The translations under genes and the position numbers were made by a program. From contig OU612074.1 of the NCBI GenBank assembly GCA_914767715.1, positions 13,566,062 through 13,626,061 of the forward strand: a stretch of DNA of 60,000 nt, read 5' to 3'. Every line of letters begins with the position of its first letter. The first letter of the stretch is position 1. The notes under the pieces were generated by a model. The model did not search any database. It was not told where the DNA came from and saw nothing but the letters and a program-made list of their open reading frames with translations. Source of the DNA: Membranipora membranacea (lineage: Eukaryota > Bryozoa > Gymnolaemata > Cheilostomatida > Membraniporidae). This document shows positions 10,344 through 23,300 of this stretch, piece by piece.

Positions 10344-12222
10344 TGGGTTACAAGTTAATGATGTGTTAGCCGACATAACCGACCTCAAACAAGATCAATT
10401 CAAGCCGAAAAAGAAGAAGAAAAAAGCTTCATCAACATTACAGGAGGAGATGCTGTAACCATTCACCTGGACCACCAAGAGAACCCTGCAAAGATAAACC
10501 CACCGCCAGTCCAATCTGTAACCATTCACATGGACCAACAAGAGAACCCTGCAAAGATAAACCCTCCGCCAGTCCAATTATGATGGCAACTGTGTCCTCA
10601 TAACTAGCAGACTTGTTATAAATAATAGCTTCCAAACAGTGTTATATAACTGTAATGTTATATAAAACTATTAAAAAAAAATGCAGATAAGTATTGTGCA
10701 AAAAGTGATTGTTGATTATTGTTGCATTGCTGACGCTGTGAAATGGAAATTGTTGCACCCTAGACAAACTTGTACTGATAAAACAACTCTTTCAGAGACA
10801 TCATTGAAGAGACTAATATGTTGATGAACAATGTGTTTCAATCTGTTGAAGTGTATCTGTTGCTGTTTTGTTGATGATCAAGGTAATTAGGTACATATCA
10901 TGTCATATTATATTATATTATTCTAATATGGGAATAGTATGCATATAAATCAAAATCATCTCTTTATCAATATGCTGGTGGCCCTGCTACCCCCCTGCTA
11001 TCTCTCATTAGGTAGGTTGTGTTGGTTGGTCAATAAAGTCGATGAAAAGTTGGCAGCTGAATATTTGTTGACTGATTATTAGCATAGATTTGTGAGACAA
11101 ATAACCCTAATTGGTATGGTAGATTAAATTGGGTATTGAAGTTTGGTATTATATATTAGTTTGTTGTATTTAGCGTATGTTATGGAACCAGAGGAGGAAG
11201 AAGAGGAGGAGGAGAAGCGAAGAAAAAAAAAGAAGCTAAAACCATGTATGTACCCGTACCATGTGACTAGAGCCCCTCCATAAACATTACCATCTGACCA
11301 AACCCCAACGTTTGACTTATAAATTTAAATCATATTTGTGTCACATGGTTGCTGTGGACTCATAGGTTACCATATGGTCTTGTGACCACCTCTCTGTTCG
11401 TTGAGTGAGAATTGATATCCTTGCTGATACTCTTCTATTACCAGCTAATTTTGTCCAGAACTGATATTAATGTCATGTCATTTCAGTGCCAGGACGAGTC
11501 CCAAAGCTGAAGGAGTTTGGTGAGTGAATCAATAACTGCTGTCAAATGACATAATATTTGAATTAATAATTATTTTTTAAAATCACCTTAAAAATCCAAT
11601 TAAGTTATTAGTAAGGTGACAGCACTCCTTGGCAGCACTGAGCTGTGTTTACTAGTGATAATATAAGGTATAAAAAATTGAACAACCTCCCATCTATTAA
11701 TCATATGATTTAGATTTTGATGTCCACAATAAAAGACGGAGATCCTCAAGGCAGTCTCAGAGAAGTGGCAGGTATATTCAATTCAGACAGCTAGTTATAA
11801 TATTATACCTAACATTAGAACAAGTTAAGCATATATTTGGCTTTGCCAAGTTTACAAGCAAGCTACTTTTACTGCTAATTACTGACATTATAATTGTAAC
11901 GCTACACAGAATTAAGTGTTGCCATACACGAAACTACTCTAGTTGTTTCAAGAGGCTTTTTAATATCTGGCCATTTTCCTTTGTATTTTTTCGCTATATC
12001 ATCTCTCTCCATTCCTTGTGTACAGTATAGGGGTAGATCAAGGTAATCGTCATCACCATCTTATTTTATTTTAGGAAGACTCTCTCTCACCTTCTAACAT
12101 TTTTTTACTATAAAATCTACTGTGAGTACATTGTGAGTACATTGAACTATTGTATTTTTAGCGCAGGTGCAGCGAATATGGAGATGTTTGGGGGTGTATA
12201 CAAATACTATTTGAAGAAGTAA
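10344..12222 (+). CDS. Lys-rich basic protein gene, six exons, function unknown
   Basis: Exons 10344-10454, 10796-10850, 11174-11245, 11487-11519, 11714-11771 and 12162-12222 (stop TAA). Phases agree at every junction except exon 2 to 3, where the donor or an extra exon is unresolved. The product starts hydrophilic (VNDVLADITDLKQDQFKP), then a run of six lysines and LQEEM. Exon 2 gives a short amphipathic stretch (EETNMLMNNVFQSVE). Exon 3 has eight consecutive glutamates followed by KRRKKKKLKP, exon 5 an Arg/Ser-rich patch (NKRRRSSRQSQRSG), and the C terminus is GGVYKYYLKK. Lys/Arg clusters suggest a nuclear location. I do not recognise the family. The 5' end is not placed: exon 1 starts with one base of a split codon. 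Confidence 0.6.
10455..10580 (+). repeat. 63 bp tandem duplication starting at a 5' splice site
   Basis: Two copies, 10455-10517 and 10518-10580, differ at only a few positions. Each begins GTAACCATTCAC. The first GTAACC is the predicted donor of exon 1 of the basic-protein gene, so the second copy carries the same donor-like hexamer again (AATCT|GTAACC). Confidence 0.85.
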
Positions 12223-12429
12223 CAAAGAAACTGTATGGCAGTTTTAATCAGCCGTGAAGGAGGTTGAAACACAGCAGCGCCAACCCTTACTTTGGTAAAT
12301 AATCTGTCACTGAGAATGAATTTGGTTTGTAGCAGGCAATACTAATGTCTCAGGAACCTCACAAATTGACATCCGTACATTAAAGGGCTTGTATGGACAG
12401 TAGACCTCGGATTTGCTCATTTACTGATA

Positions 12430-12473
12430 TTTATTTTTTAAAAAATCCAACAAAAATAATTAGATTGAATAAA
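12430..12473. promoter_or_regulatory. Convergent polyadenylation signals between the basic-protein gene and BRCA2
   Basis: AATAAA on the + strand at 12468-12473 follows the basic-protein stop by about 250 bp. AATAAA on the - strand (TTTATT at 12430-12435) follows the BRCA2 stop by about 240 bp. Both are the right way round, so the two 3' UTRs would overlap by a few tens of bases. Confidence 0.4.
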
Positions 12474-12674
12474 AGATTTTCTGGCAACAAAGTAACTGGA
12501 ACAATTAATGGATTTATGGATGGAAATATTAACAAAAATGAAAGATTTTAAACAAAATAAACATAACAATAATAACTGCATTATAAAAGCATGAGGTAGG
12601 AGCTTGGTGGTGGGCACTTGAGTAACATGGCTACTTACACTATGAACACATGAATTAGTATATAATATGATATT

Positions 12675-14300
12675 CTAACACTGAGAGAAGCACGTCATCA
12701 TCTGACTGTCAGTGATATCCTCCTCCTCCTCCGCCTCCTCATCTACATTCTCATGTTTATTATCAACATGACCATCAAGTTCCTTATCCTTTACATCCCC
12801 TGATTCAGTAACTTGCTCACTTTCACTGCAACATAATATTGTACATAGCACTGGTAGATACTTATGGATAAAGTACAGAAACACTGATGGATACAGTACC
12901 AGTAAACACCGATAGATACAGCCCCCATATGTAACCCTTACGTGTGAAGAAATCAGAAATTGATTACCTGATAGAGCGAGGGATCGGTGAAACAATAGGG
13001 TTCTTGTAAGCAGCAGTCAGCACAGTTCTAGTGGATGTACTTATCAGAGGATTAACTGTTACTGTATCACCATCTTCTATAACTACATTCTCTAGTTTAT
13101 CCATCCTCAGCTTGGCTTTCTTAGAAGGAACATATCCCTCCCCTGTTGAAAAAATACATAAAATAAAGCCATTGAGCCAAGTATTGAAGTGTAAGAATCG
13201 ACAAAACTGTCTACAAGTGCTATACTTTGGAGTTGCCCACTACCAAACTTCACAGCTCCAAGGATACACAACTCACAATGTATACCAACTCCCACCAGCC
13301 GATGATTTGATCAGGGATGAAGGGATATACCCACCCTCCCTGATTTGATGATGATTGAAGGTTCTCATTACTAAGGAATACAGATAAACTATCTCGACTT
13401 GCGTAGACATAACTCTAATAAAGGGAGGTGTCGGATTACTGGTGCACAGTTTAACTTGTTAGATATATAATATTTCTTAAACTGTCAATGTATCTCAATG
13501 TATCGATAGTAGGCTAGAGTGAACACTTCAGTCTGAAAGTAAGATATATTCTCTCATGGCAGGGTCTTAGCTCTTCACTGAGACAAGCCTCCTAATCATA
13601 ATATACCATGCATCTAACAAGCGGGCCCAAACCAATCGGCAATAACCGAGTTACACAAGCAATTAAGTACACAGAAAGAAAAATAAAGTAACACAGAAAA
13701 CGGGAAACTACTTTCACTACAGGATTTCTATCTATACCGCTGGGACTTGTAGTCATCCTATGTGCTAGATAGAAAACGATGGGCCCTGACTTGTATGTCA
13801 GAGATGACCTCCTTCAGACATAAACTACACAGTACAGACCTGCATCAGAGATACACTACACAGTACAGACCTGCGTCAGACATACACTACACAGTACAGA
13901 CCTGCGTCAGACATAAACTACACAGTACAGACCTGCGTCAGACATACACTACACAGTACAGACCTGCGTCAGACATACACTACACAGTACAGACCTGCAT
14001 CAGACATACACTACACAGTACAGACCTGCATCAGAGATACACTACACAGTACAGGCCTGCATCAGACATACACTACACAGTACAGACCTGCATCAGAGAT
14101 ACACTAAACAGTACAGACCTGCATCAGAGATACACTACACAGTACAGACCTTCATCAGACATAGGTGTTGATAGTGAGCTGATCCCCTCACTCTGGTGGT
14201 ATGAAGAGCAGCTCTGAAGGTCTCGCTTCTTCTTCTTACCACTAGTTGCGAGTCTGAGGAGAGAAGCTTGACAACTTTTCACCAAGGCAGCCCGACACTC
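12675..14300 (-). other. BRCA2: BRCA2 C-terminal tail exons
   Basis: Three exons. The first encodes a KKKKRD basic patch and Ser-rich sequence. The second has VPSKKAKLR, then STSTRTVLTAAYKNPIVSPI. The last is strikingly acidic (DEEAEEEEDITDSQ) and ends CFSQC. Human BRCA2 has a second RAD51-binding site (TR2) and nuclear signals in this region. The SP dipeptide next to the basic patch could be the equivalent, but the similarity is too weak to assert it. Confidence 0.75.
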
Positions 14301-17300
14301 CTATAAAAAGGTAATTGTGATAATGTGTTAGGAGCTGAATTATGGAGTGTATAAGTACTAGAAGAAAGGTGGTGATAATTTTGCTAGCCAAAGCTAACAA
14401 GAATGTTTGCTGAGGCGTATAGTGATCAAGTAAAACCTTTTTACCTCTGTCCTCTGATGATACAATGTTTGGGTATAACCCAGCAAAATAACTGATTAAG
14501 AGAGGCCCTGTTGATAGATTATATTATAATGAATACCGTTTTAAGAGCAAGAGCTTACATACATCATCTATCGCTGATAACCGAGCAGTGTAGGGGTTGC
14601 CGAGTCCTCCTCTCTGTGATGGTGACGGAATTCTTGATGAAATTATACTCAACTCAGTAACAGTTAAACATGGTAGAGTGTATCTGATTGAATATCCCGC
14701 TGCACTTGACAAATTACTGCAATGTAACAGTACCCCCTCTCTCACAATACTGTCATATCCATGTGCCTAGTAAAAAGACATGACAACTTGTGATTATTAT
14801 CTTATTTAGCTCAAGCGCCAGCTGAAACATTCAGATAGAATTTGCTCCAATCAATTTGGTAACTGTATGCTCAAAAGCTTAGTTATAAATAATGAATATG
14901 GAGTAACATATGTTTCCCAATGAAGATATACCTGGACATGCATATGATCCAGTTTCAAAACACTTTGATGATGTGACACAACACACAGCGGTGCATATAT
15001 TACTGTACAATACATCGGTCATCAGCTAGAAACTATGAATCATGTGTTGTTCTGCGACCTCCTGCATAATCCTCATTGCTGGTCCAATTACTCTTATCAA
15101 CATCTTTTAGCTGGACATTCTTCAGATCAAGGGTTGACCCAATTAACAAAGTAACCGGCTCCCATTCTACTGGTTGAGTTGATTAAAGCCGGCCCAAGAT
15201 ATATATCAAAGTAGAACTGGATTCCAACTCTAAATAATGTGTAGGATGAAAGATATTAGATGTGTAGGATGAAAGATTGCTTATAGTTAATATTACCTGT
15301 AATCCTCCCCAAAAGTTTAGAGCTATCATTGCGCCATCTCTATCAGATATATAGACCACAGCCAATCTAGAGAATGAGTATAATAAATTATATAAAGTGG
15401 TACATGACCATATAATAACACCTGGCAATTCATCTAAGGATGAATATTCTCATCAATTATTTTGGAGTACTGGTGCCAACATTAGATTGTCAGATAAACT
15501 TCAGTTTGATGTGATTACATGACATGATCAGCAACAAAACATGATGAGCAGTCAAATAACCTGACTACCACACCTTAATTGGTATTGTATGAAGTATGAT
15601 TCAGCTCTACCAGTTTTCCATGACCTTCAGACACGGCCAATGCTTGAAATTACATATTTAACCCCTAACTTAAAATTTACTAAAAAAAGTTGCATGAATA
15701 CTATGTACTAGCAGCAAGATCTCCCACTGCCCAATGTGACAGCACTACTTTATAGGCTGTCAGTGTTAAAGTTACAAGATTGTGCATGCTATATGACAAC
15801 TAGAAGGTTAGGGGTAGATCAAGACTTACCTAGGGGTGGTTGATTGAGACTTACCTAGGGGTGGGGTATATTGACACCTACCTAGGGTTGGCAGATTCCC
15901 AGCCGACAACAACGCCAGCAGTATTCACATCACTCCACCCGCCATTCTTCAGTTGATTATACATACAGCTTACAGATATCGTCTTTAATTAAAGCAAGAA
16001 ACAGTTGAGCCAAATCAGCACTTCAAGAATTATGTCGCTTTGAGACAAACTGTGCTAGGCAACTTGTAGCCCTTTGATGCTTTGTTAATGAGTAAGTACC
16101 TTGCACCTACTCTAGAAGTTAATTGAATGCTGAAGGGCAGATTAATCTCTAACACAAGTAAGATATCTGCCACACACAGAGTAAATAGTTAATAATTATT
16201 AGTATTTATATGAAAAAGAAGCGTGAGAGGAACCATGCAATGACTTTCAGAGCTAACTCCATGGTTGAACCAATGTGAGCTTACCTCACGGGGCTCATAG
16301 AGTATATCTAGTACACCCTGACTGATGTTAGTTATCTTATTATATCTAGTTGATCTGTTAGCTGATAATAAGACTGGTGTTGTAACTCTGTATGATCCCT
16401 TCACTTCACTAACTGATAAGTTGTACATGTCATATACACATCCCTCCTCTAACAGACTTATTATATCTGAGCTAGGTCTCCACACTGTCAACAATGTGTC
16501 TACAATAACAAACACCCGGATCAGCTCAGGGAGCCTGACAAGTTAAAACCAATTAATTAAAATGTGAGGAGCAGCAGCTTGATAAGCCTGGCAATAAAAT
16601 GTTTGTTATTTTGTTCAATCAGCGCTTGTAATATTCAGGTTACTTACAGGCTCTATCATTATCAATATCATGATTATGCAGACCAGCCACCCTGAGCTTG
16701 AGTAGGGGAGTGATCTGACGATCTTTATTCAGAGATTCTCTAACTTTCTCCTGTATTCGTACAGATCTCTCAGCAGTCATACATTGTCTGTATGATAATA
16801 ATCTCTCCCTCTGTACTTCTGACATCATCATCTATCGAGGCAATAATCACAAACAATAGTGATTGGTATTCTGCATCACATATTTTATATGAATGAGCTC
16901 TTACACCAATGAACTCCCTTTATTGCCTCCATCGTGTGAGAAAACCAAAATGGAGTCGAATGTAGGAAAATTTCCTGGGTAACTTTTTAATCACCACTTT
17001 TAAGTCACTAATAGTAAATAAAAGCAAGTTTCATACGATTACTTAGGCTATGTATGTATGTAAATTTTGTTGTGTCATTGGTGATGAAATCATGAGCACT
17101 CTGTTGTAGAAATAAAAGATGTAAATTTAAAATCTAAGATGTCTACTTCAAATAACCCCTTTAAAAGATACACCATGGTGTCTAAAACTGAACTATGACC
17201 CTATTTGAGCTGTCTTTGTCATAAAGAAAGTGGGTGAGTCTGTCTTAACAAGGTTTGTCAAGGCTAACAACAGGTAAAGTCTTATCTGTTTGCACATTTA

Positions 17301-20300
17301 TGGATTTATGGTGTTAGCAGTGTATTTCTACTGAAGAGCAACTGGTGCACTATTTTGGAGTTGTCACCTCAAAATTGATCAAGTTCAAAGATAGGGCAAC
17401 TCCCAAAGAAGGAAAGCTTGCACTGGTTGATCAAGGAGGTAGTTGTCTCCAACTCCTTGGGTTGATACTGCTAGGAGCTTATTGGCTAAAAACTGAGACC
17501 AATAATCACACCACTGATAAGGGTTTTTACAGATAATTTGAGCAGGTTACCTTGTAAACATATATAACAAAATAAGGGAATACTTAGAGTAGCAGGATAT
17601 GGAGGTTGAGATCGTGGCTATTAAACTGAGGCTAGTGCTGTAACAAATATTACAGCGGCCGCATCCAATCAGCAAAGGGAAAGGCAACGGATTTATCATG
17701 AAAACATGCTCCTATAAAAAACAGTACACAAAATACACTTTGCCCACAGGCTGATAAAAATAAAGTGTAATACTGATGGGGAAGGGGTTTTATAGTACCT
17801 AATGTGTCATCAAAGTGATAGAAAACAATATACATGTACAAGTGCTGTTATATCAAAGTTCGGGCTCTAATTACTTATTCAACACCTTATCGCAATGTAA
17901 CTTAATCAGGGCTCTCTGGTTCTTTAACTTTATTATTGCCTACAAATGTCATAAATACACTATATCACATCAATGCTATCAGAGAGTGTCAACATGGTGT
18001 CATTTGTTCTATAATCTAGGTGGTCCTTAGAATTAATAATAAACCGGGTGGTCCCTAGAGCAAGGCAGAGCACAGTATACAGCTTAAGTGATGCACTATA
18101 CTGTGACAAGCGACGTTGAGTTGTGTAATAGCATAGCCTGTCTTGACAAGCTTTGTTGGTGGGAGGGGGTGAATTGTTATTAAGAGAGTCCCCTATCACC
18201 AACAAAGCTTGTCAAGACAGGCTATGCTATTACACAACTCAACATGGTGTCATTTGTTCTATAATCTAGGTGGTCCTTAGAATTAATAATAAACCGGGTG
18301 GTCCCTAGAGCAAGGCAGAGCACAGTATACAGCTTAAGTGATGCACTATACTGTGACAAGCGACGTTGAGTTGTGTAATAGCATAGCCTGTCTTGACAAG
18401 CTTTGTTGGTGGGAGGGGGTGAATTGTTATTAAGAGAGTCCCCTATCACCAACAAAGCTTGTCAAGACCAGCTAGTTATAGCAAGGATTTCTCTTGAAAT
18501 CCTTGGTTATAGCAATGATACTATCATGTCTTGCAGTCAACAGTCAAGGTTCTTAGATTAATCAAATTGTGAGGCTGAATATTGCTATACATTTAGCAGA
18601 TGGCCGTGGTCCATGTGATGTCGCTGTTTTAAAAAACGGTGCAAATTGAAATTGATCAAGTTATCAATAAATAGCCTGGACTGTGGACACAAACTCAATA
18701 ATAGCTTCATTGCTATATCACAGTTCAATGCGGTAACGATTGTCTTCATGTCATTATTCTTAAAATGTATTTTATATGCAGACCCATAGAACTTTTGTAC
18801 TTCTTGAAACATATGAATGGTTTGCAGCAGATATTTTGTTTTTATGTCTAGAGAAAGAGTTAAGGTCAGATTCATTTTCTCCCATCCCCCGAACAGGCTG
18901 ATTATGTATAGCCTACATGCTCCATTTTGGCACCAAATATGGCGTAACTGTAAATTGCTTAACAGGCTGAACAGACTGAACAGCTGAACAGAATTTCTCA
19001 GACTACTTTTCGTTTGATTCTTTACATGATTGTCTAATTTTGCATGAGCATGGACAATTCTTTATATTCTTCTCATTAAATCATTTATTTTAAGTTTGCA
19101 TTCACCTTGGTTCCTTTCAATTTTATTCTCAGTAATTTTTCGGCATTGCACTACTAGTGAATGGATGGAAAGTAGCCCCCCCCCCCCCCCTATAAACAAA
19201 GCTTGTTAAGACTGACTAGATGGAAGGTTGAGCTGGATAATGTTTCTGGTATCAAATTTCCAGAACACCATCAGATTTTGTCATAATTGGCACATTGATT
19301 GCTTAATTTGCTTGCCCTAAATTGGTTATATTAGGTGCCAACAGGAACTTAGTGACTCATCAAATCATTTAATTAGGAGGAATGTGTTTGAGAAGTAATA
19401 GTCAGCCAGAGAAATGATTACAAATAATAATTTTAGTCTGAGAGATTCTGTTCAGTTGCTCAGTCCGTTCAGCCTGTTCAGCAATTTACAGTTACCGCCA
19501 AATATGTCATGAATGTTTGATTACAAGTAGGACTCTCATAGGCAATGGACTGATTTACATTTGACAACTTCCCTCAGTAAAAAATTATTATTTTTGCAAA
19601 TCATTATAGCTACGCATTCCTAAACTTTGTTTGACTCTGCTGATTGATTTTTGAAAGCTTATTATGGATATGAAAAAGTGTAGAAATTCAATAAATTTGA
19701 TAACAACAAGTTCAGTTTTCAGTTAAATTACGTTGTCACAATGTGTGCCACAGCGAATATACCACAAAATATTAAATATGGCTCAATGTAGCCGGTCTTG
19801 ATAAAACATGCTTAGCTCTATTTGCTGCAATGATGCTCTTGTTGGGCAGCGTCATAAATTATTGAGGGAGAACTTTGAACAAGCAAGTCGTATAAAATTG
19901 TTTATAGTTTATAGTACAAACCTGAGTATGATCTGGATCTACGGATGTATTTACTAGCTCTAGTAATTCAGCTCCTGTATATACTTCTCTGACCTCAGCT
20001 TCTGTATAACGTCGTCTTCTCACATGTGAGCTCAATATCTCCCCATTCTCCTCCTACAAAACACAACATGTCAGCTGCTGCATCACTAACCAGAACAAAA
20101 CAGGTCAGCATGCAGCATAGAGTGCAGCTATAGGAGCTCTCTCACATTTTAATGTACCATAAATTTCTATATAATACTAGTTCAACTGCTTGCACCAGAG
20201 GGCGTTCTTCTAGATGCCCCCTGACTGGTAGATCAGGCTCAGCCAAACCACCAACTTCAATACTCAGAGCATCATCGTGAAACAGTGGAATACCCATTCA

Positions 20301-23300
20301 GTGGTTAGTCAGTAATTAGTGAGATAGAAGAATCTGTGACAGTCGGGTAGTAAATATATACACAGGATTGATGTATCAAAACATCTCCTCCGGCAGTCAT
20401 AAGTCCAGCTGTCAAACAATCAGCAGAAGGCGAGCAGTTATAACTTGGTATACTGTATACCTTATTTAGTTCCTGTTCTAGCAGCTTTTCTGTCTTCAAA
20501 GTCTCTTCTCTTTGTAGTTGTCTCTCCTTGGCCTCATTCCTAAATATAACTTTATCTCCACTTTTCTCCATGTACTGTCAATGGTTTAACAAAAAATCCA
20601 TTTGAAACTATGTGTGTCAAATGCAATTGGCAGAAAGTGTAAGAATTTTACTGTTACTGTTATTGTAACTTCTAGGCACCAAGTATAGCAGTACTTTGAG
20701 TAGAACAAGATCCTAGAAATAAAGGCAATATACTTACAATAAGAGGGTATTTAGTTTGAATGACGAGACGAACAGCTGAGCAGACGTTTCCGCCATGGGG
20801 AAGAAGACTAGAGAGTGATGGCGACATTTGACAGTTGTTATATCCCAGTCTACTATAGTAACGTGCTCGTCGACAAGAGTTAGCCCCAAACCTCAAGTAA
20901 ACTGAATCTGGCACCTGAATATAATGAAAAATATTTTTTTGTTCGTTTGTTTATGGGGACTTGTTAGGTAACGTGACAGAAAACCAACTGTGACACGGTA
21001 TGGATATGTTAGTGTTTTGATAATTTTCAGTGGGGAGGGGGATAGAATAGCTACTTTAAATAATCTGTGTATTTGCTGGCTCAACTAGAGAGCAACACAG
21101 TGATGTCCGATGTACATTGTCTTAGGTCGTTCTGACTGCCAATCTTACGCCAACTAGCTGAAGACATTTGATGCAAGGTAGGAGGTCACTATGACCAAAG
21201 AAGAGTTGGGACAATTTGTTTGGTGCGTGTAATGTAGTTATTTATTGTTGATGAGTGATTTTAGTTAAAGCTGAGGCAGCCCACACTAGTGAAGTCAGCC
21301 ACTTATCATCTTAACCCACACATGCTTTGTGCACATGTGGCTACTCGGTCAATCCTCTTCAAAACTACACGATATCCATCTTGTCTCACAATATATTGTG
21401 AAATGTTATGAATGGATGCACATAACCTGCTGAGATCTATCTCGAAATGTAACGCTAATCCATCTACTATTTATTTGCCTGAGAAGACGACAGTATTAAA
21501 TCATCATTATCTGACTTATTCAGCATTTAATCAAACCTTTAAAGGAGAGCAGGCCTGATGGAGACCATGAAGCTGTGCTCCACATATTACCAGTTTAGTC
21601 CCAACAGTAACTTTACCACATTCTATAAGTGATACAAAGGACGCGTCTGATGTGGCTTTGATAGAGTACCATCCATCAGATACCTCTATCTGAAGAAAAG
21701 AAAAGACATAATGAACTGATTACAGTCTGAATGTACTATATGAGCATACATCAGTGACATACATCAGTGACATACATCAGTGACATACCTCAGTGACATA
21801 CATCAGTGACATACATCAGTGACATACATCAGTGACATACATCAGTGACATACATCAGTGACATACATCAGTGACATACATCAGTGACATACATCAGTGA
21901 CATACATGAGATATAGAAAGGTAAGTGAATGAATGTGTTTATGTCAAATTTAATAAATTATATTACCATCATTAGACAGCATTGACCTTATGGAGCAAGG
22001 ATATAGTAGTTATATCGTCCTAGCGATCATTACAAAAAGATCAATAGCAAAGTTATACACTTGTGCTGCTTGAAGGTTGAATGTAGAATGAACATCTGAC
22101 GACAAGATCTAAGTGCAACATCTTTGCAGGTCAACCAGTCTGTGGACTATGATGCCCTTATATGAATACACAGACAGGAAAAAACCCGTTACACCAAACA
22201 AGTCTGACTTGTTACCTGAGTTCAAATATACTTCTGAACTACAAACCTGGGCTGGGTTTGAAGGACACTTGGAGGAGACATCACTGATCTTACTGACCAT
22301 CAGTACCATAGTCTTACTGGGTGAGTCATCACCTTCTACAATCTTTCTGATGGCTGATCTGAAGCAAATAATGTAAATAATGATAACGCGACTAGAAATG
22401 GCAACAGTGTCAAAGTTATTAAAGTTTATGGAGAGATCTAACATGAGATGACAAAGCTTACAGTTGAGCAGTTTGTTAAGTTGTTTAATGACAGCCTCAC
22501 TAGTGATTGTTATACAGTCACTTCTGATACACTTTACCGTTCATTGCGATCAATTTCACGTTCATATCTGTATTTGAGCTGTTTGAGAATATGTACAGGG
22601 TTGAGTATATCATCACCAAGGTGCTGTGGATACAGTTCTTCTAGAGATAACAACTTCCATGTAATCCATTTATAATGATTTGCGAACCATTCCGAAGTTG
22701 TCAGGCGAGGCTCCACTCCATCCATATGCAAGAAGCATCTGCAGTTAATGAATAAAAACTTCATCTAGAGGTAACTCAAGAGTGTCAGACTCAACTAAAT
22801 CTGAAACTACCCTAGAGAATCAAATATCAACATCAAACACTTTAGTTGAGTTTAGTTGAGCTAGTTTGTGAGCACTTTACATTGACTAGCCGAGGTGGGA
22901 GTCTATATATAAAACAACAAGGGTGAGTAAATGTTAGCTAGCCTAAAATTCAGTTATCTCCCCTACCTCCCATATCTCCCCTACCTCCCCTAGGGTATCT
23001 AATGATCAGCTGACTTGATATCGATGTTGAATTGAAGGTCGGTCAACTCACTGGTAGATTTTCCTTTTATCCATGGGTAGAGTGAGAAAAGGTGTGATAT
23101 CTCTACATGAGCACCATTGTTGTATTGTATTTATCATCTGTTGAGTAAGTTGTGTATCTGAAGTATTGAGAAGATCACCTCCAGCCCAGTCTATGACCCC
23201 ATCTGCTGCTGTCTCATTAGCTGCTGTCTCATTATTTACTACTTCATCATCGACTTTTACCTGATAACATGCTTTTACTGGTGATTTACGTGACAACATA

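Noticed and set aside
10455-10580. Open frame across the 63 bp duplication (HQENPAKINPPPVQ repeated twice).
   Set aside because: It is out of frame with exon 1 of the basic-protein gene, whose own frame stops at CTG TAA; the donor at 10455 fits the next exon exactly.
13762-14217. 151-codon + strand ORF with repeated YRPASDIHYTVQTC-like peptide.
   Set aside because: It is the 31 bp minisatellite read through in all three frames in turn, on the strand opposite BRCA2.
15050-15172. A - strand stretch in a BRCA2 intron open in one frame (EWEPVTLLIGS...), at first taken as the OB3 exon.
   Set aside because: The exons 15366-15297 and 14766-14563 join in phase and already match OB3 without a gap; this stretch has no good donor.
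21745-21908. CRISPR-like array.
   Set aside because: 13 bp units without spacers, in an animal intron: a simple satellite.
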